From Anaeramoeba flamelloides (lineage: Eukaryota > Metamonada > Anaeramoebidae): DNA of 64,000 nt. The first letter of the stretch is position 1. The number at the start of each line of letters is the position of its first letter. Made by a program: the position numbers and the translations under genes. The notes beneath the pieces were generated by a model. The model did not search any database. It had not been told where the DNA came from and was given only the letters and a program-made list of their open reading frames with translations. Shown here in pieces: positions 21,301 through 32,365 of this stretch. The DNA lies in the NCBI GenBank assembly GCA_027625915.1, contig JANTQA010000042.1:5344001-5408000 (forward strand), in the 5' to 3' direction.

Positions 21301-21532
21301 CCAATTCAATGATGAGAATTCAGATTTATATGATGAAGAGTTTTTAAATGAAACTTCTGGCTATGATTTCGACCAAACTAATGATCCCATTTTTAAATTA
21401 AATTTAATCGAATATATACAAGATGTTTTGAAAATGTTGGCTCAGCAAAATTTCGATCAATTTAAAGAATTAATAAACCAATTGCCAGTGGAATGTCAAG
21501 AAATTATAGAAGAAACCTTTTCTGAAAATTAA
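18386..21532 (+). CDS. IPO9: Importin-9-like karyopherin (beta-importin)
   Basis: Single-exon gene of 1,048 residues, close to the length of animal importin-9 and yeast Kap114. It would carry cargo such as histones and ribosomal proteins into the nucleus, releasing it on RanGTP. The whole protein is amphipathic helix pairs (HEAT repeats). Residues about 20-65 form the importin-beta N-terminal block (CEEKIVTLSEDE, then NKQLSLVLLRDLI). An Asn-rich loop lies at about 293-312 and an acidic loop at about 955-1000 (DYLQDLHSQFNDENSDLYDE). The C-terminal block (DPIFKLNLIEYIQDVLK, then FDQFKELINQLP) matches the DPLYQIDL-type end of importin-9, the best pointer to this paralogue. The ATG at 18386 is the first Met and is preceded by an AT-only leader. 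No intron or frame break is seen. Confidence 0.85.
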   Translation: MTNLRDLLSGILSGNNTLRLECEEKIVTLSEDENFCINLLEYSLNENESLANKQLSLVLLRDLIGTTFDLNNNKEKKATIEVRSTILDGLLNNLSIEERLIRRLISACISKIGQVSSFESRLQLVEILIERILNNNDPNLLIGCLNALDELILSLTKSEEILQIGSTLLKIFLEFIQNSKEKLEPKAISQTISTVGRIFSKLKLVDDFSEEFSNNLSQLFFQYLKFFQNDINNFQIDSKSNHILTIQCVKQSLFLFSNFTIFIENEIYELFVSIYKAIQNCVEVYNNEIIDQQNNNNNNNNNNNENNNNNKAQDEEGNLIGLEILISFFLEFFHSIVFLTPNLAAEFFESIIEETIQMILIYMKITKQNEIDWIETPDLMLEKESEEYSYGVRFSSYNLLCELIDQFKESVPQIMKIVENELNKLVTMENNNTQSEINNWKNTESLLFAIYSISRLNLNQLFNSNKTFINNLVLIIEKQSQKIEIEQIFLTRRIFLLCSKFSKYINNDLLNKLYSHSINLLKDSTQSSIVHLACIGFINGSSNYINDKEVKNFGLNLVYKIICESLDQVDEQTREFLLICLIECIPKEMEPIMENIEILVDSLIVTWVDCLGDELTQDLCSEALKKIIALPNSIINSKVIIGIAPTCIKLLQNYEKNDSGITFSTIQLIRNISQLKITNKNKNENENEEKKQFTEKELNSFKDIFFLLIEIILKTSNNECIVQSLQCLRTLISILKDYIVEWEYEELNGVQLLLKIILFLLKPEQSESSIILIGPLIRKIISDFQNSISEHLEDLLVAIIDKLKNSQTSSLIESLIIVLAKFIEIDQDSVVKFLVDNQHLQYIIGLWCSVYNMFLDDYEFKISLIGLSTLLQMSFTNEQLSNCLVEQIPSNENENGNENNNNRVVKKNNFVKFPIKALTILTDTLMEKFGENLQKEGMQNYLDENQNSLFDNPFVAIDNEFGGMDYLQDLHSQFNDENSDLYDEEFLNETSGYDFDQTNDPIFKLNLIEYIQDVLKMLAQQNFDQFKELINQLPVECQEIIEETFSEN

Positions 21533-21564
21533 TATTTTTAATTTCTTATTTGGATCTTGAAAAA

Positions 21565-21607
21565 TGTGTGTGTGTGTACGTGTGTGCGTGTGTGTGCGTG
21601 CGTGCGT
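21565..21607 (+). repeat. (GT)n/(GC) microsatellite in the IPO9 3' region
   Basis: A TG-rich tract with ACG and GCG variants begins 33 bases past the IPO9 stop. It is one of the few G-rich tracts in the window and could form Z-DNA or mark the 3' untranslated region. Confidence 0.9.
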
Positions 21608-23399
21608 TATGGTAGAATTATTGGTATTTGTTTGTATATTTTATACTATAAGATAATAATTTTTTTTTTTTTCACTTAGAATATTTTAATAATTCAAATA
21701 TATTTATTTATTATTTTTTTTTTTTTTTGTAAATTTATATAAATATTAAAGTCAAAATTAATCAATTAAAAAAATTCTTTAAAAATAATGTCTATCAAAG
21801 AAAAATTTATTTGACATTATTTATATATAATATTTATAAATTTTGAAAAAAATAAATTGAAATCAAAACTATTTTTTTTATATCAACGAAAAATTGAATT
21901 TTCATTAAAATTTCCTTTTTTGCTAGGATAAAAAACTCTAAAATCAAGTTTAGAATTTCTGAAAGTGTCGTAAAGTGCCATAGAGTGCCTAGGTTTTTTT
22001 TTCATTTTTGAAATAAAAAGAAAATATTTTAATTTTCTTTTAATTTCTTAAGAGAGTAGCCACGGTAAAGGAAAATTTTTCACTTTTTTGAAATTTTGAA
22101 GAGGATCAAAAAATACCGTTTTTTCCTTTGGTTGTAACTCATTGATTTTTATTATTTAAAGTACTTCATTCATTTGGTTTTTTCAATTTTTTTTTCAAAG
22201 TCTCAAAGAAATTGCCACATTAGAATGTTGAGTTGAATTGCTTAAAATAGTGTTTCAAATATTGGATGACTTAATTTTTATCCTTATCTGAACATTATAT
22301 TGTGTCATTTAATTTTTTCATTGTTAATTTTTTCATCATTTTTGAATTTTTTTTTGATCATCACAAGAAAAAGCCATAATAAAGATTTTTGTATATGTGA
22401 CATTGGGATTAAAGGATTTTGTTTAAAATGAACAACAACATTACAATTAGGAGAATCACAAAATAAAATATGAATGGGGACTTGATTAGCTTGAAGGATT
22501 CGAAAATATAATAATAATCCCAAAACTATTACTTGTTAGGACTTTAAATTGTTGGATTTGGTCGAATTGGGGAAGCGAAAATGATTTTATTTTATCAAAA
22601 TTTAAACTACAAAATAGCTAGAAGTTTTATTGGAAGAATCTAAAATTCTCTTCTCCCAAAAATAAAAAAACTAAAACCCAATCCAAAAATTTGGACACCC
22701 CCAAAATCAAAAATAGCAAAAAAAAACTCAATTTATTATATTTTTCCAAACCTAATATAAAATCACATTTAAGTAACATATTATTAATGTTTTTATAAGT
22801 AATCATTTTCATACTAATAAAAAAAATATATATAAAATCAAAAAATAAAATCGATGTATCCAAAATGATGGAAGGGGCTGAACAATAAATGTATTGGTAA
22901 ATTTGTTAAAATTATACCAACAATAGTTATGGATCAAATGATAAGATTTCATCAACCAATTGTATGTGGTTTTTCAATTTAAGAAACTCAACACTGCCAT
23001 TCTACCAACCATAGAAAAAATCGCCGAACAAACGAAACAGATTTCGTAACTGCAGAAAAAAAGGAAATGAAAACAAAAACAATAAAGACTAAAAATGAAA
23101 TAGTTTGTAAAATCAAATAATTTTCATATTGAATGTAAAGTGTGGTATTATTATTCTTTCAACTGTTTAAACTCTGTCCAAAATTTTAGAATTATGTTTT
23201 TCTAAATTAAAAAAAAAAAATCAACAATATTTTCTCTCTATATTCTCTTTTTTTTTATTTATTTAACATTACTAAAAAAAAAAATAACAAATAATTTTCT
23301 AAATAAAATTTTTAGATAATATACGATCACACACCACTAAAATAAAAAATTCTTATCTCATCCCTCTCAAATTTCTATCATGTATTATTGTGTAGCTAC

Positions 23400-23840
23400 C
23401 CCTTAAAATAAAAAAAACCTAATGCTGCCTTTCTTAAGATTTTCTGTTTTATTTTATAAGTGTTCTGGGTTTTTTTGAGTTTTCTATTTATTTCAAAAAG
23501 TAAAAAAAAAACCTTGAACACTTCATAAATAGATTTTCGAAATAAATAGAAAACTCAAAAAAACCTAACAAAAATCTATTGATTTTCCAAATAAACAAAA
23601 AAATCAAGAAAATCTATCTCTATTTTCACTATAATGTCTATCTTTTTCAGAAACCCAAAAGAATTGAGTAAAATCTAAGATTTTCCCCAATTATTTTAAT
23701 TCTGGAAAGGCTAAACACTTGATGGCACTTGAGTAACACTTTTCGTTGTGTTTTTCGAGAATTCAAAAGAATATGTTTGAATTTCTGATTTTTTCATATT
23801 CTTTCAAATTCTGGAAAACTTAATAAAAGTACTAACTTTT
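23400..23840. repeat. Modular palindromic repeat (copy B)
   Basis: Two palindromic modules alternate. One reads GAATTCAAAAGAAT, then GAGTAAAATC or similar, and returns inverted to form a 60-70 nt hairpin. The other pairs TTTGAGTTTTCTATTTATTT with its inverse AAATAAATAGAAAACTCAAA and ends in AACCTA. Related copies are at 21955-22095, 24365-24610, 28975-29430, 50865-51345 and 57260-57700. Confidence 0.7.
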
Positions 23841-24364
23841 TAATTTGAATCCTTAAACGACTTTATTGGTTTTTATTGGGTTGTTTTTATTATTTTTATT
23901 CTCATTTTTTTTTTTTTTTTTTTTGATAAATTTTGATTCATAAACTCTCTTGTACAATATATATAAACACATTTTAATCCATATACATCGATCTTTATGC
24001 CTCTAAAATTATACTATATTGTAAATTAAAAGTTAAATTATATTAATGTGTCTTAATTCCAATCAACTTGAAAAATCTATTATAAACCTTCTTGAAAATC
24101 AATTATTAAATTTTCTTTACGAAGGTTCACAATTAAAAATCTTCTTATGGTTATTTTTTTTAATTACTTTTCCAAATCTAAAAAAAAATAAAAAAAAATA
24201 ACAATATTTAAAAAATTCCTAAAATAGTAAAAAACTATATAAATTCGGGTGCATAGTACCACAATCTTCTGAGTTGTGGAATGCCAATTTATTAATCAAA
24301 GTTTGTGGAATTTTTAATTATTTACTGATAATCTTTCTATCGGGCTTTTCATTTTACTGTTTCA

Positions 24365-24610
24365 GGGGAAGTGTAGTAGAGTGCCGTAGAGTGAATAGGT
24401 TTTCCAGAATTCCAAAGAATTGAGTGAAATCAAAGATTTAACTCAATTCTTTTAAATTTTGGAAAATCTAACAACGCTTTTGTTTAATTTAAGAAATTTT
24501 ATTTTTATTTCTCAGTTTTAAAAAAAGCTAACGGCGATTTTCCAGAATTTGAAATAATTTAGTAAAATCAAGGATTTTACTCAATTCTTTCAAATCCTGA
24601 AAAACCTAAG
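24365..24610. repeat. Modular palindromic repeat (copy C)
   Basis: It starts with GTAGAGTGCCGTAGAGTG and has two hairpin modules around GAATTGAGTGAAATCAAAG and its inverse. The GAGTGCC element is shared with copies A (21955) and D (28980). Confidence 0.65.
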
Positions 24611-24871
24611 GACAGTGAATAATTTTTCATTTGGTCATGTAGTTGATATAATATTTTTGAACTTTATAATTTTATTTATTTTTCTTCTCATTTTTATTTA
24701 GTAAATTTTCTTTGATTACTCCTTTCTCATAATAAATAAAAAATACCAATATTTCAATATTTATAAATTAATATTTAAATCCTACAAAAGTAACTTTTTA
24801 TAAAAAATTTTATCTTAATTTTATAGATTAACATGATAATTTGAACTTAAAAAAAGAAAGTATCATTAATT

Positions 24872-25081
24872 TTAGTTCCTTTTCTTAGAAGCTTGTTGCC
24901 TTTCCAATATTTTTTCTATGTGTGAAAATAATTTGTCAACGAAATATTTAAAGAAAATTTTTCTTATATTAATTGGCAAAGAATCGAAAAGATTTAATAA
25001 ACCAAAACAGAATTTCCATATTACTTCATGTGGGTTTCTCTGTTTGATTTTATTCAGAATGCTTATCCAAAAAAAAAACAC
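24872..25081 (-). CDS. Unassigned short reading frame, possibly a last exon
   Basis: A peptide of 50-60 residues (LLNLFDSLPINIRKIFFKYF, then HIEKILERQQASKKRN) has a balanced, helix-like composition unlike the surrounding Phe/Lys/Asn noise. It ends in a basic tail. On the minus strand it is preceded by a T-run and GGATAAG, which resembles a 3' splice site. I found no upstream exon and no family. It may be the last exon of an unseen gene, a gene relic or chance. Confidence 0.25.
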   Translation of the reverse strand: MFFFWISILNKIKQRNPHEVIWKFCFGLLNLFDSLPINIRKIFFKYFVDKLFSHIEKILERQQASKKRN

Positions 25082-26366
25082 AGGTTCAAATTTATAACAT
25101 TATCTATTATATGGTTGGTCTATATCTTTTTTCAACAATATAAAATGAATTCAATAAAAATTTTCATTAAATTATATGACTGTTTAAAGACACATACATT
25201 TATACATTCACCTAAAATTTTCTTTCATTTCTTTTTTTATGAATCTACCAACACACAGCAATCGAAAAAAAATGTCCACAAATAACATGACCTTAGGTAC
25301 AAAATAAGATCTATACTTTGTTTTTTTATTGTTGTAATGAAATATCCAATTTACATCCCAATAGTATACATAGGTTCAAATCGATTTTGAAATTAAACAT
25401 CTGGATCTTTGGAGTAATTTTTAAATTATGACTGGGATTTGTTGAAGATTTTGCAATTTTTTTTAGTTTTTTGAAATAAAAATTTTTGCCTGAAATATTT
25501 AGTATTTTGAGAAAAATTTTTCAATTTGATCCTTATTTTTAGATTTTCTTATTAGATAATAAAACTTTCATAAATCAGTACATTTATTTCTGGTTTATTA
25601 TTGGTTTCTTTGAATGGTTGGTGTATACGTCTTCTATAAAAAACAAACACGCTTTTTATTTTAAAATACATATTAAACTTTTTGTAGTGATTATTTTGGT
25701 TAAAGTACTTTTCCGAAAATAATTTTTCTTTTCGTTTCATTTGTGTTTTAAAAAAGTTTTTCATCTCGTTACCTTTCGATAAAAAACGTTTGGTTTATGA
25801 TCAAAAGATCTTTTTTGAATTAAATTACCCTAAATTGAGGCAAACTTTTAAAATTAAAAAGGTTTTGTCCCCAAGTAGACTTGAGAGATAATTTCTTTGA
25901 TCTCTCTTTTAGGTGTTATTCTAGTATCATTTTATCTTTTGAAAAAAGGAGTTTATTCTTGAATAAAAAAATTAACCCATCAGATAAACCAAATTAAATT
26001 TAAAAACTGCGTTGTTGTAAAAATTATTTACCATGTGAGTTGGAAATGAGTTTGAACACTTTTACTCCACCAAAAATTTCATTGTTTAAATTTTTGAGCA
26101 AGTTTTTAGAATTTTACCTTTTATTTCAAAAATAAACCTTTGATGATTTTTATTTTGTAATCATAAAAGTTAAAAACTTTATTTTAATAAAATTTAATTT
26201 TGAATGAACAGTCAAGATCAAATGAGCTAATTTGGATCTATGACAACAAATTGACTGAGGAATAAATAATTCCATTTTTTCTAATTTTGCTTACATAGTT
26301 TATTTTTTAATTGATTTGATTTTTTTAACCACTGAAAAAAGGTTTTTCTTTTGCAATAATTTTTAA

Positions 26367-27751
26367 ATGAATACCGAACTTCTTGATTTTAATACAAATA
26401 ACGATCCGTTGCTTGTTTCGATTTCCTCGTTTGGGGATATTGATTTTGGTGATTTGGATTTTGATAACTCTCTTTACCAAACCACGGTGGGTTCTGATCT
26501 GGATAATTTCAAAAATGATGACTATTTTCCAAACAGCCAAGAGAATCTCTTCCAAGATGGTGAGATCAAAACTGAGCCACAATTTTTAAAAATCCACAAC
26601 AGTGAGTCTCTCAAGCAAGAAACTCATTTAGCAAACAACAACCAAAACGATCCTCTTCAAAATAAAAATGAAAATAAAAATAAAAATAAAAAAAAAAAAA
26701 AAACAAAAATGAAAATGAAAAAACAAAAAAAAAAACAAACACAAAGAAAAAAACCAAAGGCCATAGAAGAGCGCTTTCGCCACAAGAAATCAAATATAGA
26801 AAGGCACTTGCATCGATTAGCGACATTAACGAAGTAAAAAAGTTAACAAAAGAAGAGAGGAGGATTCGAAGACTTGAACAAAACCGCGAATCTGCAAGGA
26901 AAACAAGAGAAAAGAAAAAAAAAAACGGAAACAAATACGAACAAGAAATTTCGCAATTACGGTCAATTATCCAAGATCTGAAAGAACAAATGTCCTCTCA
27001 GCAAAACGAAATCAACCGTCTGAATAATTTCATTTCTCAGAGCAACTCACAACAGTCCCCAAAATCTTCGCCTTCGTCTTCGTCTTCATCTTCGCCTTCT
27101 TCAACTTTACCTTTATCTGTGTCTTCAAATTATGGAAACATATTTGATCCAAAAGATGAAGAAATATCAGATCTCGATCATCTGGGCTTTAATTATCAAG
27201 TTGAAGAAAATTCTCGTTTAAAAAATTTCAAAAGGCTGCACAAACCCGAAAAAGAATATTCCCAATTTAAAACAATGAAAAAAAGCTCAGTCATCGGAAC
27301 AACGCTCTTCTCGATCTTTTTCTTGTTCTGTATTGGATACAGCCTTGGTGGTGGGTTCAATCGGCCTGGTAGCAATGATTCAAAAATGCACCCAATCTCG
27401 GGTAGCCATATTGATATTGATACATTTGGTACGATCAAGAATGGTGATACGCAGACACTGATCGAGTTGTATACAGAAATTGAAAAAAAAGAGCACCTGC
27501 TAAAGGAGAAAATTGAAGACAACCAGCAGCACCTTCGAACAGACACAGAATTAGACACAGAAACAGAAGCACGAAATAAAGATGATTTAGATCAAATGGA
27601 TGATTTAAAATTTACAATAATAAATGACAAGCAAAAACTAAATGGGAATAATAATGATCATCGTTACCAAAAGTATAATGAGAATGAGAATGAGAATGAG
27701 AATGAGAATGAGATTGAGAATGATCGGAATAATGGAAAAATTAATTCTTGA
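26367..27751 (+). CDS. Membrane-anchored bZIP transcription factor (CREB3/ATF6-like layout)
   Basis: The N-terminus (about 85 residues) is acidic and aromatic, like an activation domain. A Lys/Asn-rich linker is followed by the bZIP domain (about 26860-27030): basic region NRESARKTREKKK with the N-x7-R spacing, then a heptad series reading Tyr, Leu, Leu, Gln, Leu. A Ser/Pro-rich stretch follows, then one strongly hydrophobic segment (about 27290-27352, VIGTTLFSIFFLFCIGYSL) and about 130 polar residues ending in Glu/Asn repeats. Zipper followed by a single membrane span is the arrangement of ER-anchored bZIP factors released by intramembrane proteolysis; that use is inferred. The frame changes by one base in the A-run near 26690-26703: the acidic start and the bZIP part are each open, but in different frames, and the linker reads NENEKTKKKTNTKKK in the second. 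A homopolymer error is likely. No orthologue is claimed. Confidence 0.85.
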
Positions 27752-28276
27752 TAGTAATTGATTTGGTATATGTGTTGTGAAATTTAAAAGCAATTTAGAC
27801 ATTTCTATTTTTTTTTTTTTTTCTTTTGTTTTTTTCCAACCCACCTCACATCCTACATTCCTTTAATCAACTAATTTGTTGAATGTAAATGTAATATACG
27901 TTGAAAATTCTTTTTATCCCTGGATTTTATTCAAAAAGTTTTTATAATAAAAAGGATGAGGTAGCGTTGGGTATAAATACAGTGTTAATTTTTTTTCTTT
28001 TTTTTTCTCAAGTCTATCAATACAAATAATCAAACAAATTTTGAAAATCTTGATGAATTTTTAATTGATAAAAATACTTTACTTTTCGTTTTAAATAAAT
28101 TTAAAAATTTTTACCTTGATTTTTTACTTTCTTAATCCTTCTTTTGATTTGATCCGTTTTTTTTTTTTTATTCACAAAATAATACAGTCTGCCATAAATA
28201 AAGCAGTTTGATCAAAAAAGTTTTTTAAAAAAATATCCAAAAAATTGATCGACATAACGCTAGTAGATCAAAAATA
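27752..28276. other. Intergenic after the bZIP gene
   Basis: A T-run and AT-rich sequence; no reading frame, RNA gene or repeat recognised. Confidence 0.5.
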
Positions 28277-28453
28277 TACAGTCAATCCAAAGCTACCTTG
28301 AAATTTTATCAATCTCAAATTTTGATGTTGATATAAATTTTTAAAAAGTTCAATATGAGCTTTATTATTCTCATATTGAACTTTTTAAAAAATTTATATC
28401 AACACCAAAATTTGATATTGAAAAAATTTCACGATAGCCTTGGAACAGTTGTA
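28277..28453. mobile_element. 177-bp palindromic MITE, second family
   Basis: The ends TACAGTCAATCC and GGAACAGTTGTA are inverted. The arms pair over about 80 bases, best at AAAAAGTTCAATATGAG and its inverse, around a 10-base loop near 28365. The TACAGT end resembles that of the 200-bp family, but the interior is unrelated. One copy was seen. Confidence 0.75.
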
Positions 28454-28974
28454 ATTGTAAATTTCAAGTGAGACAAATTATTATTTGGATTAACCTTTCA
28501 TTACATCAGAGTAACAATAAAGTTTATTCACAATATAATAAAAATTACATAACTTCAAATTCTACTGGGTATTTATTTATTGTTGTACGTTATACTACGA
28601 TTTTTTAAAAGTCTTGTGTCGAGAAAAAAGGTGTTTTTTTTTTGAGGGTAAATATTTACAAAAAAATATAACAATGACAATTAATTTAATTCAACTTTGT
28701 GATATTAAGTTTAATATATAACAAATAATAGTTGAAAAAATTATTTATGATTTGATTCAAACTGAAATCTAGTAAAAAAAATAGAAGGATAAATATTTCA
28801 TACCCTGGTTATAACATGAATTCAAAGGAGTCTAGTAAAATCTCTATTTTTTCTCTATTCTTTTAAATTACCCAAAACCTAAATATTTTATTACCTTTTC
28901 TTTAATTGTTAAGAGAATATAGTAATATCCCAGTTTTTATTTTTATTATAAAAAGTAAAAAAAAAAAAACAATG

Positions 28975-29430
28975 AAAAGTGCCGTAAAGTACTGTAGAGT
29001 GTCTGCAGAGTACTTAGCCTTTCCATAATTCAAAATAATATAGTAAAATCTTTGATTTCACTCAATTCTTTTAAATTTTGGAAAAGTTAAATCATGTTTT
29101 TTTTTTAATTTTTGAAATAAAAAGAAAATTTATTTAATTTTCGGTTTTATTTCAAAAATAAAATAAAAATAAAACTTAAAGGTAGTTTTCTTGAAGGTTT
29201 CTTTTTTATCTGTAAAATATATCTATTTTCGTTAGGTTTTTTTGAGTTTTCTATTTATTTGGAAAAACATAGAACACTTCACAAATAAAATAGTAACACT
29301 CAAAATACCTAGAAAACTCAACAAATAAAACTGAAAACTCGAGAAAAAAATTAAGGAGATTTTCCAGGATTTACAAGAAATGAGTAAAATTATATAATTT
29401 TTTCTCAATTCTTTTCAGTTATGGAAAACC
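28975..29430. repeat. Modular palindromic repeat (copy D)
   Basis: It begins GTGCCGTAAAGTACTGTAGA, then hairpin modules around TAGTAAAATCTTTGATTTCA and AGGTTTTTTTGAGTTTTCTA. The module order is the same as in copy B. Confidence 0.65.
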
Positions 29431-29892
29431 TCACCAAAACAAAAAAAAAATTCATAATATTAATTTAAATATATGAATATCTCCTACATGACCTAAACAA
29501 TTGGTTGTCTATTTGAAAAATATTTTTCAAATTTAAAATGTTTTTGAAGATAATATAATGACCTCTTAGCTTTGAAAAAAAAACATATTCAGATTTTTTT
29601 CAGATTAAATTTAAAAAAAATCTTAAAAAAAAAATGGAAAATTGAGTTTTTCAACTTGTTAGCAAGAAATCTTTTAAAAACATTTTTTCAACAAAGATAA
29701 CTTATAAACTATTAATATTTATTATTAAGTGGAGTTATTAATAAGTTAAAAATTACAAATAGTTAATTATTTTTTTTTGAAAAAATTATTTTATGTTGTG
29801 TGATGCAAAAAAAAAACCTTTAAATGTTTCATGTGTATTCGGTACGCCGATAGTTTCTATTTGGTCATGAAAATGATAAATTTATTATTATT

Positions 29893-29927
<35 letters not shown>

Positions 29928-30481
29928 TTATTTTTCTTCTCTCCCCTTTTTTTTTATTTGATAAATTTACTTTAATTTCTCCTTTCTCTAAATAAATAAA
30001 TAAATAAAACCTTTTTATTTTTAACATTTTTCGAAAAATATTGGTTTTTTAATAATTACCTTTTCCTGTAAAAACACTATAAAGATGAAAATTACATGTA
30101 TATTTAATGTTTTAAACTAATTAAAACTTTGATTTAATAAACTATTAGCTATATTTGGAAGTTGTTTTTGTATTTTTGGTTTTTCATTGATTTGTGAAAA
30201 TTATTTTCGAATTTTTACTTATTCACATTTTACTCGCTTTTTAACAACAAAATTGAATTTTATATTAACCATAACTTTTCTGAAACAATATTGAAATAAA
30301 AATTAATTATATGAAGAAAAAAACTCTAAAGTAAAGAACATTTGTTTTTTTTTTTGGAATTTTTTTTTTTCTCGGTTTATATTCAAAGAACCTGAAATAT
30401 TGTAGCTTAATTCAGAATTTTTTTATAGCAAAATTTTCATTTGAAATTTTGTTTCATAAAAGTGGAAAGGAATGTAATAAA

Positions 30482-31075
30482 TAAGATATTTCCAAAAAAG
30501 TGGGTCATTTTTTTTTTTTTACATTTCATAAAAAATCATCTTTGTTAGTGTAATTATTCATTAATTGACATCACCAAATTAAGTTTAATATTAATAACGA
30601 TTGTTTAAATTGCTAAGTTATTTATTACAAGTAATTTTGGATGAAATATTTCCAAAAAATGAAAAAAAAAAAAAATATTACCGTTTTTGGTGAAAACAAT
30701 GTATGATCAATTTTGATAAAAAAATGCAAATATCGAAAGGGTAAAAATGATTTTTTAAACAATTCCTTGCATTTATATGTTTTTAATTCTATTTGAAAAT
30801 TTGTTGCGATTAAAAAAGTTAAGAAAACAATTTTTTCGATCAAAAAGAATATAATAAACACCAAGTTTCAACCCGAAAAAATATCATATAAAATCAAGAT
30901 CAGAAAATTTAATATTTTTTATTTATGTAATACAATAATCAGTAACAAATTGAAATATTATCAAGAATTTATGAATGATTGTTAATGATTTTGGATGTTT
31001 AAATACTTTTTTGAAGATTGGGTTTAAAAGATATATTTTAAAATATATTTACCCCACTTTATTGGAAATACCTTA
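30482..31075. mobile_element. 594-bp TIR element (AGGTATTTCC family), uninterrupted copy
   Basis: The left end TAAGATATTTCCAAAAAAGT and the right end ACTTTATTGGAAATACCTTA are inverted repeats of about 22 bp, with TA at both borders. The interior is AT-rich and non-coding. A second copy, split by later insertions, spans 50621-52172. Confidence 0.78.
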
Positions 31076-31310
31076 TATCCAATAAATTGTTAAATACTCT
31101 TCGTGTTAGGTGAACCTAGGAAAATTTATAGTTTTTGGAATAATTAACCTTTCATTAAAAAGATGCAAAGAAATAAAAACTCATTTTTGAGCATGTTGTC
31201 ATTTAACGGAAAAAAAATAAAATTAATTAAAATCTGAATTTTGATTTTGTTTTTGTCAAATATTATTATAAATAACTTTTAAGCGCAAAATCAATTGTTT
31301 AACTTTTATT

Positions 31311-31546
31311 GCCCTAGTCCCAGTATAAAAATAAAACATAGGCATTTTTTTTATTCATTTTTTTTTCAATCTCCGTTTTTAAAAACTCCATGAAAAAAAA
31401 GTTGCCTGAAATGTAAAAATGATTACTATTCAAATCTAGCCAAATATGGGCTCAAAACGATAACTCAAAGATATTCCAAAAAAGTTAATTTAAAAAAAAA
31501 TGACTAAAAAAATCGTAATTTTTTGCCTTAATACAGGGACTAGGGC
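31311..31546. mobile_element. 236-bp TIR element with GCCCTAGTCCC ends
   Basis: The left end GCCCTAGTCCCAGTAT and the right end ATACAGGGACTAGGGC are inverted repeats of about 15 bp. The interior is non-coding, with weaker inverted similarity. No clear target duplication was found. The ends are among the most GC-rich bases in the area. Confidence 0.65.
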
Positions 31547-31599
31547 TTTAAATAACAATATGTGAAAACTTTTACAATTAGAATTTTGATATATTTGAT

Positions 31600-31860
31600 A
31601 AAATCCAAAAATAAATATTAATAATATTTTTATACTGATAAATTAGAATAAATTTCAATAAATTTATTGTTCAATTTTCATTTTTATTAATCTTCAAACT
31701 ATTTCTTATCAAACAGTACAGTACAAAGAATATTTTCAAGAACAACTAATTTTACAGAGTTTCTTAACACTTAGTTTCATACTATGCTTTATTCAAAGTT
31801 GTGTTTAAAAATTTCAAAAAGGAAGATCAAACGAAAATTTCCAAACATAAATTGCAATTT
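31600..31860 (-). repeat. Dispersed repeat (inverse copy at 47405-47660)
   Basis: The block containing CAGAGTTTCTTAACACTTAG and CAAACAGTACAGTAC is matched in inverted order near 47500-47580 over about 250 bp. Part of it resembles the arms of the inverted repeat at 62550-63339 (TAGAAACTTTGTAAAATTGA). Confidence 0.65.
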
Positions 31861-32294
31861 AGCAGCATCAGCAATGATAATATAGGAATCAACCCAGCCT
31901 ATAAAAACACATCATAAAGTTTTGTTATTCATTTTTTGGATTGTTTTTATTTTTCAATGTTTCGGATATTGATTTTGTAACTATAATTAATTAAAGCATA
32001 AATATCTCAAGAAATTTAAGAAAGGTGTTGACAAATTTTGAAAAAGAGAACAATTATGAAACAGAACGTATGTGTTTAAATTATGTAATGAGCTTGGGAG
32101 GTTTGGATGTATATCAATTTATTTATGAAAAAATATAAAAAGTTTAAAAAAAATTTTTCAAAAAAAAATTTTGATTTTTTTTGTAATTTTGGTTTTGTGA
32201 TCTGAAAAATTTTAAAAACGGTAGAATAAAATGTGTTTTTTATCATAAAAAAAGAAACTACAAGAGTTGTATTCATAAAAAATGGTAAAAAAAA

Positions 32295-32365
32295 TTCGGA
32301 ATCCGGGAATTGAACCCGGGCCAACTGGGTGAAAACCAGACGTTCTACCACTATACTAATCCCGA
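32295..32365 (-). tRNA. tRNA-Glu (anticodon UUC)
   Basis: A full cloverleaf forms on the minus strand. The acceptor TCGGGAT pairs with ATTCCGA, and the anticodon stem CTGG/CCAG has loop TTTTCAC with anticodon TTC. The T arm CCGGG-TTCAATT-CCCGG is perfect. The discriminator is A, no intron is present, and a run of eight T directly downstream serves as Pol III terminator. It reads GAA and GAG codons, which are heavily used in the Glu-rich proteins here. Confidence 0.96.

Larger units (their letters stand above)
21533..26366. other. 4.8-kb intergenic region rich in palindromic repeat modules
   Basis: Between IPO9 and the bZIP gene. It holds modular palindromic repeats at about 21955-22095, 23400-23840 and 24365-24610, a relative of the 15-kb repeat at 22870-23170 and long T or A runs. 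One short minus-strand reading frame at 24872-25081 is listed separately. The block around 25620-25680 recurs near 58030-58085 and is repeat, not gene. Confidence 0.6.

Noticed and set aside
25552-25764. Minus-strand frame of 70 codons that looks like a small basic protein
   Set aside because: Its core (AAAATAAAAAGCGTGTTT, then AGAAGACGTATACA) recurs in non-coding DNA near 58030-58085, so it is repeat sequence.
32076-32351. Minus-strand frame covering the tRNA-Glu
   Set aside because: The sequence is a perfect tRNA; the frame is incidental.
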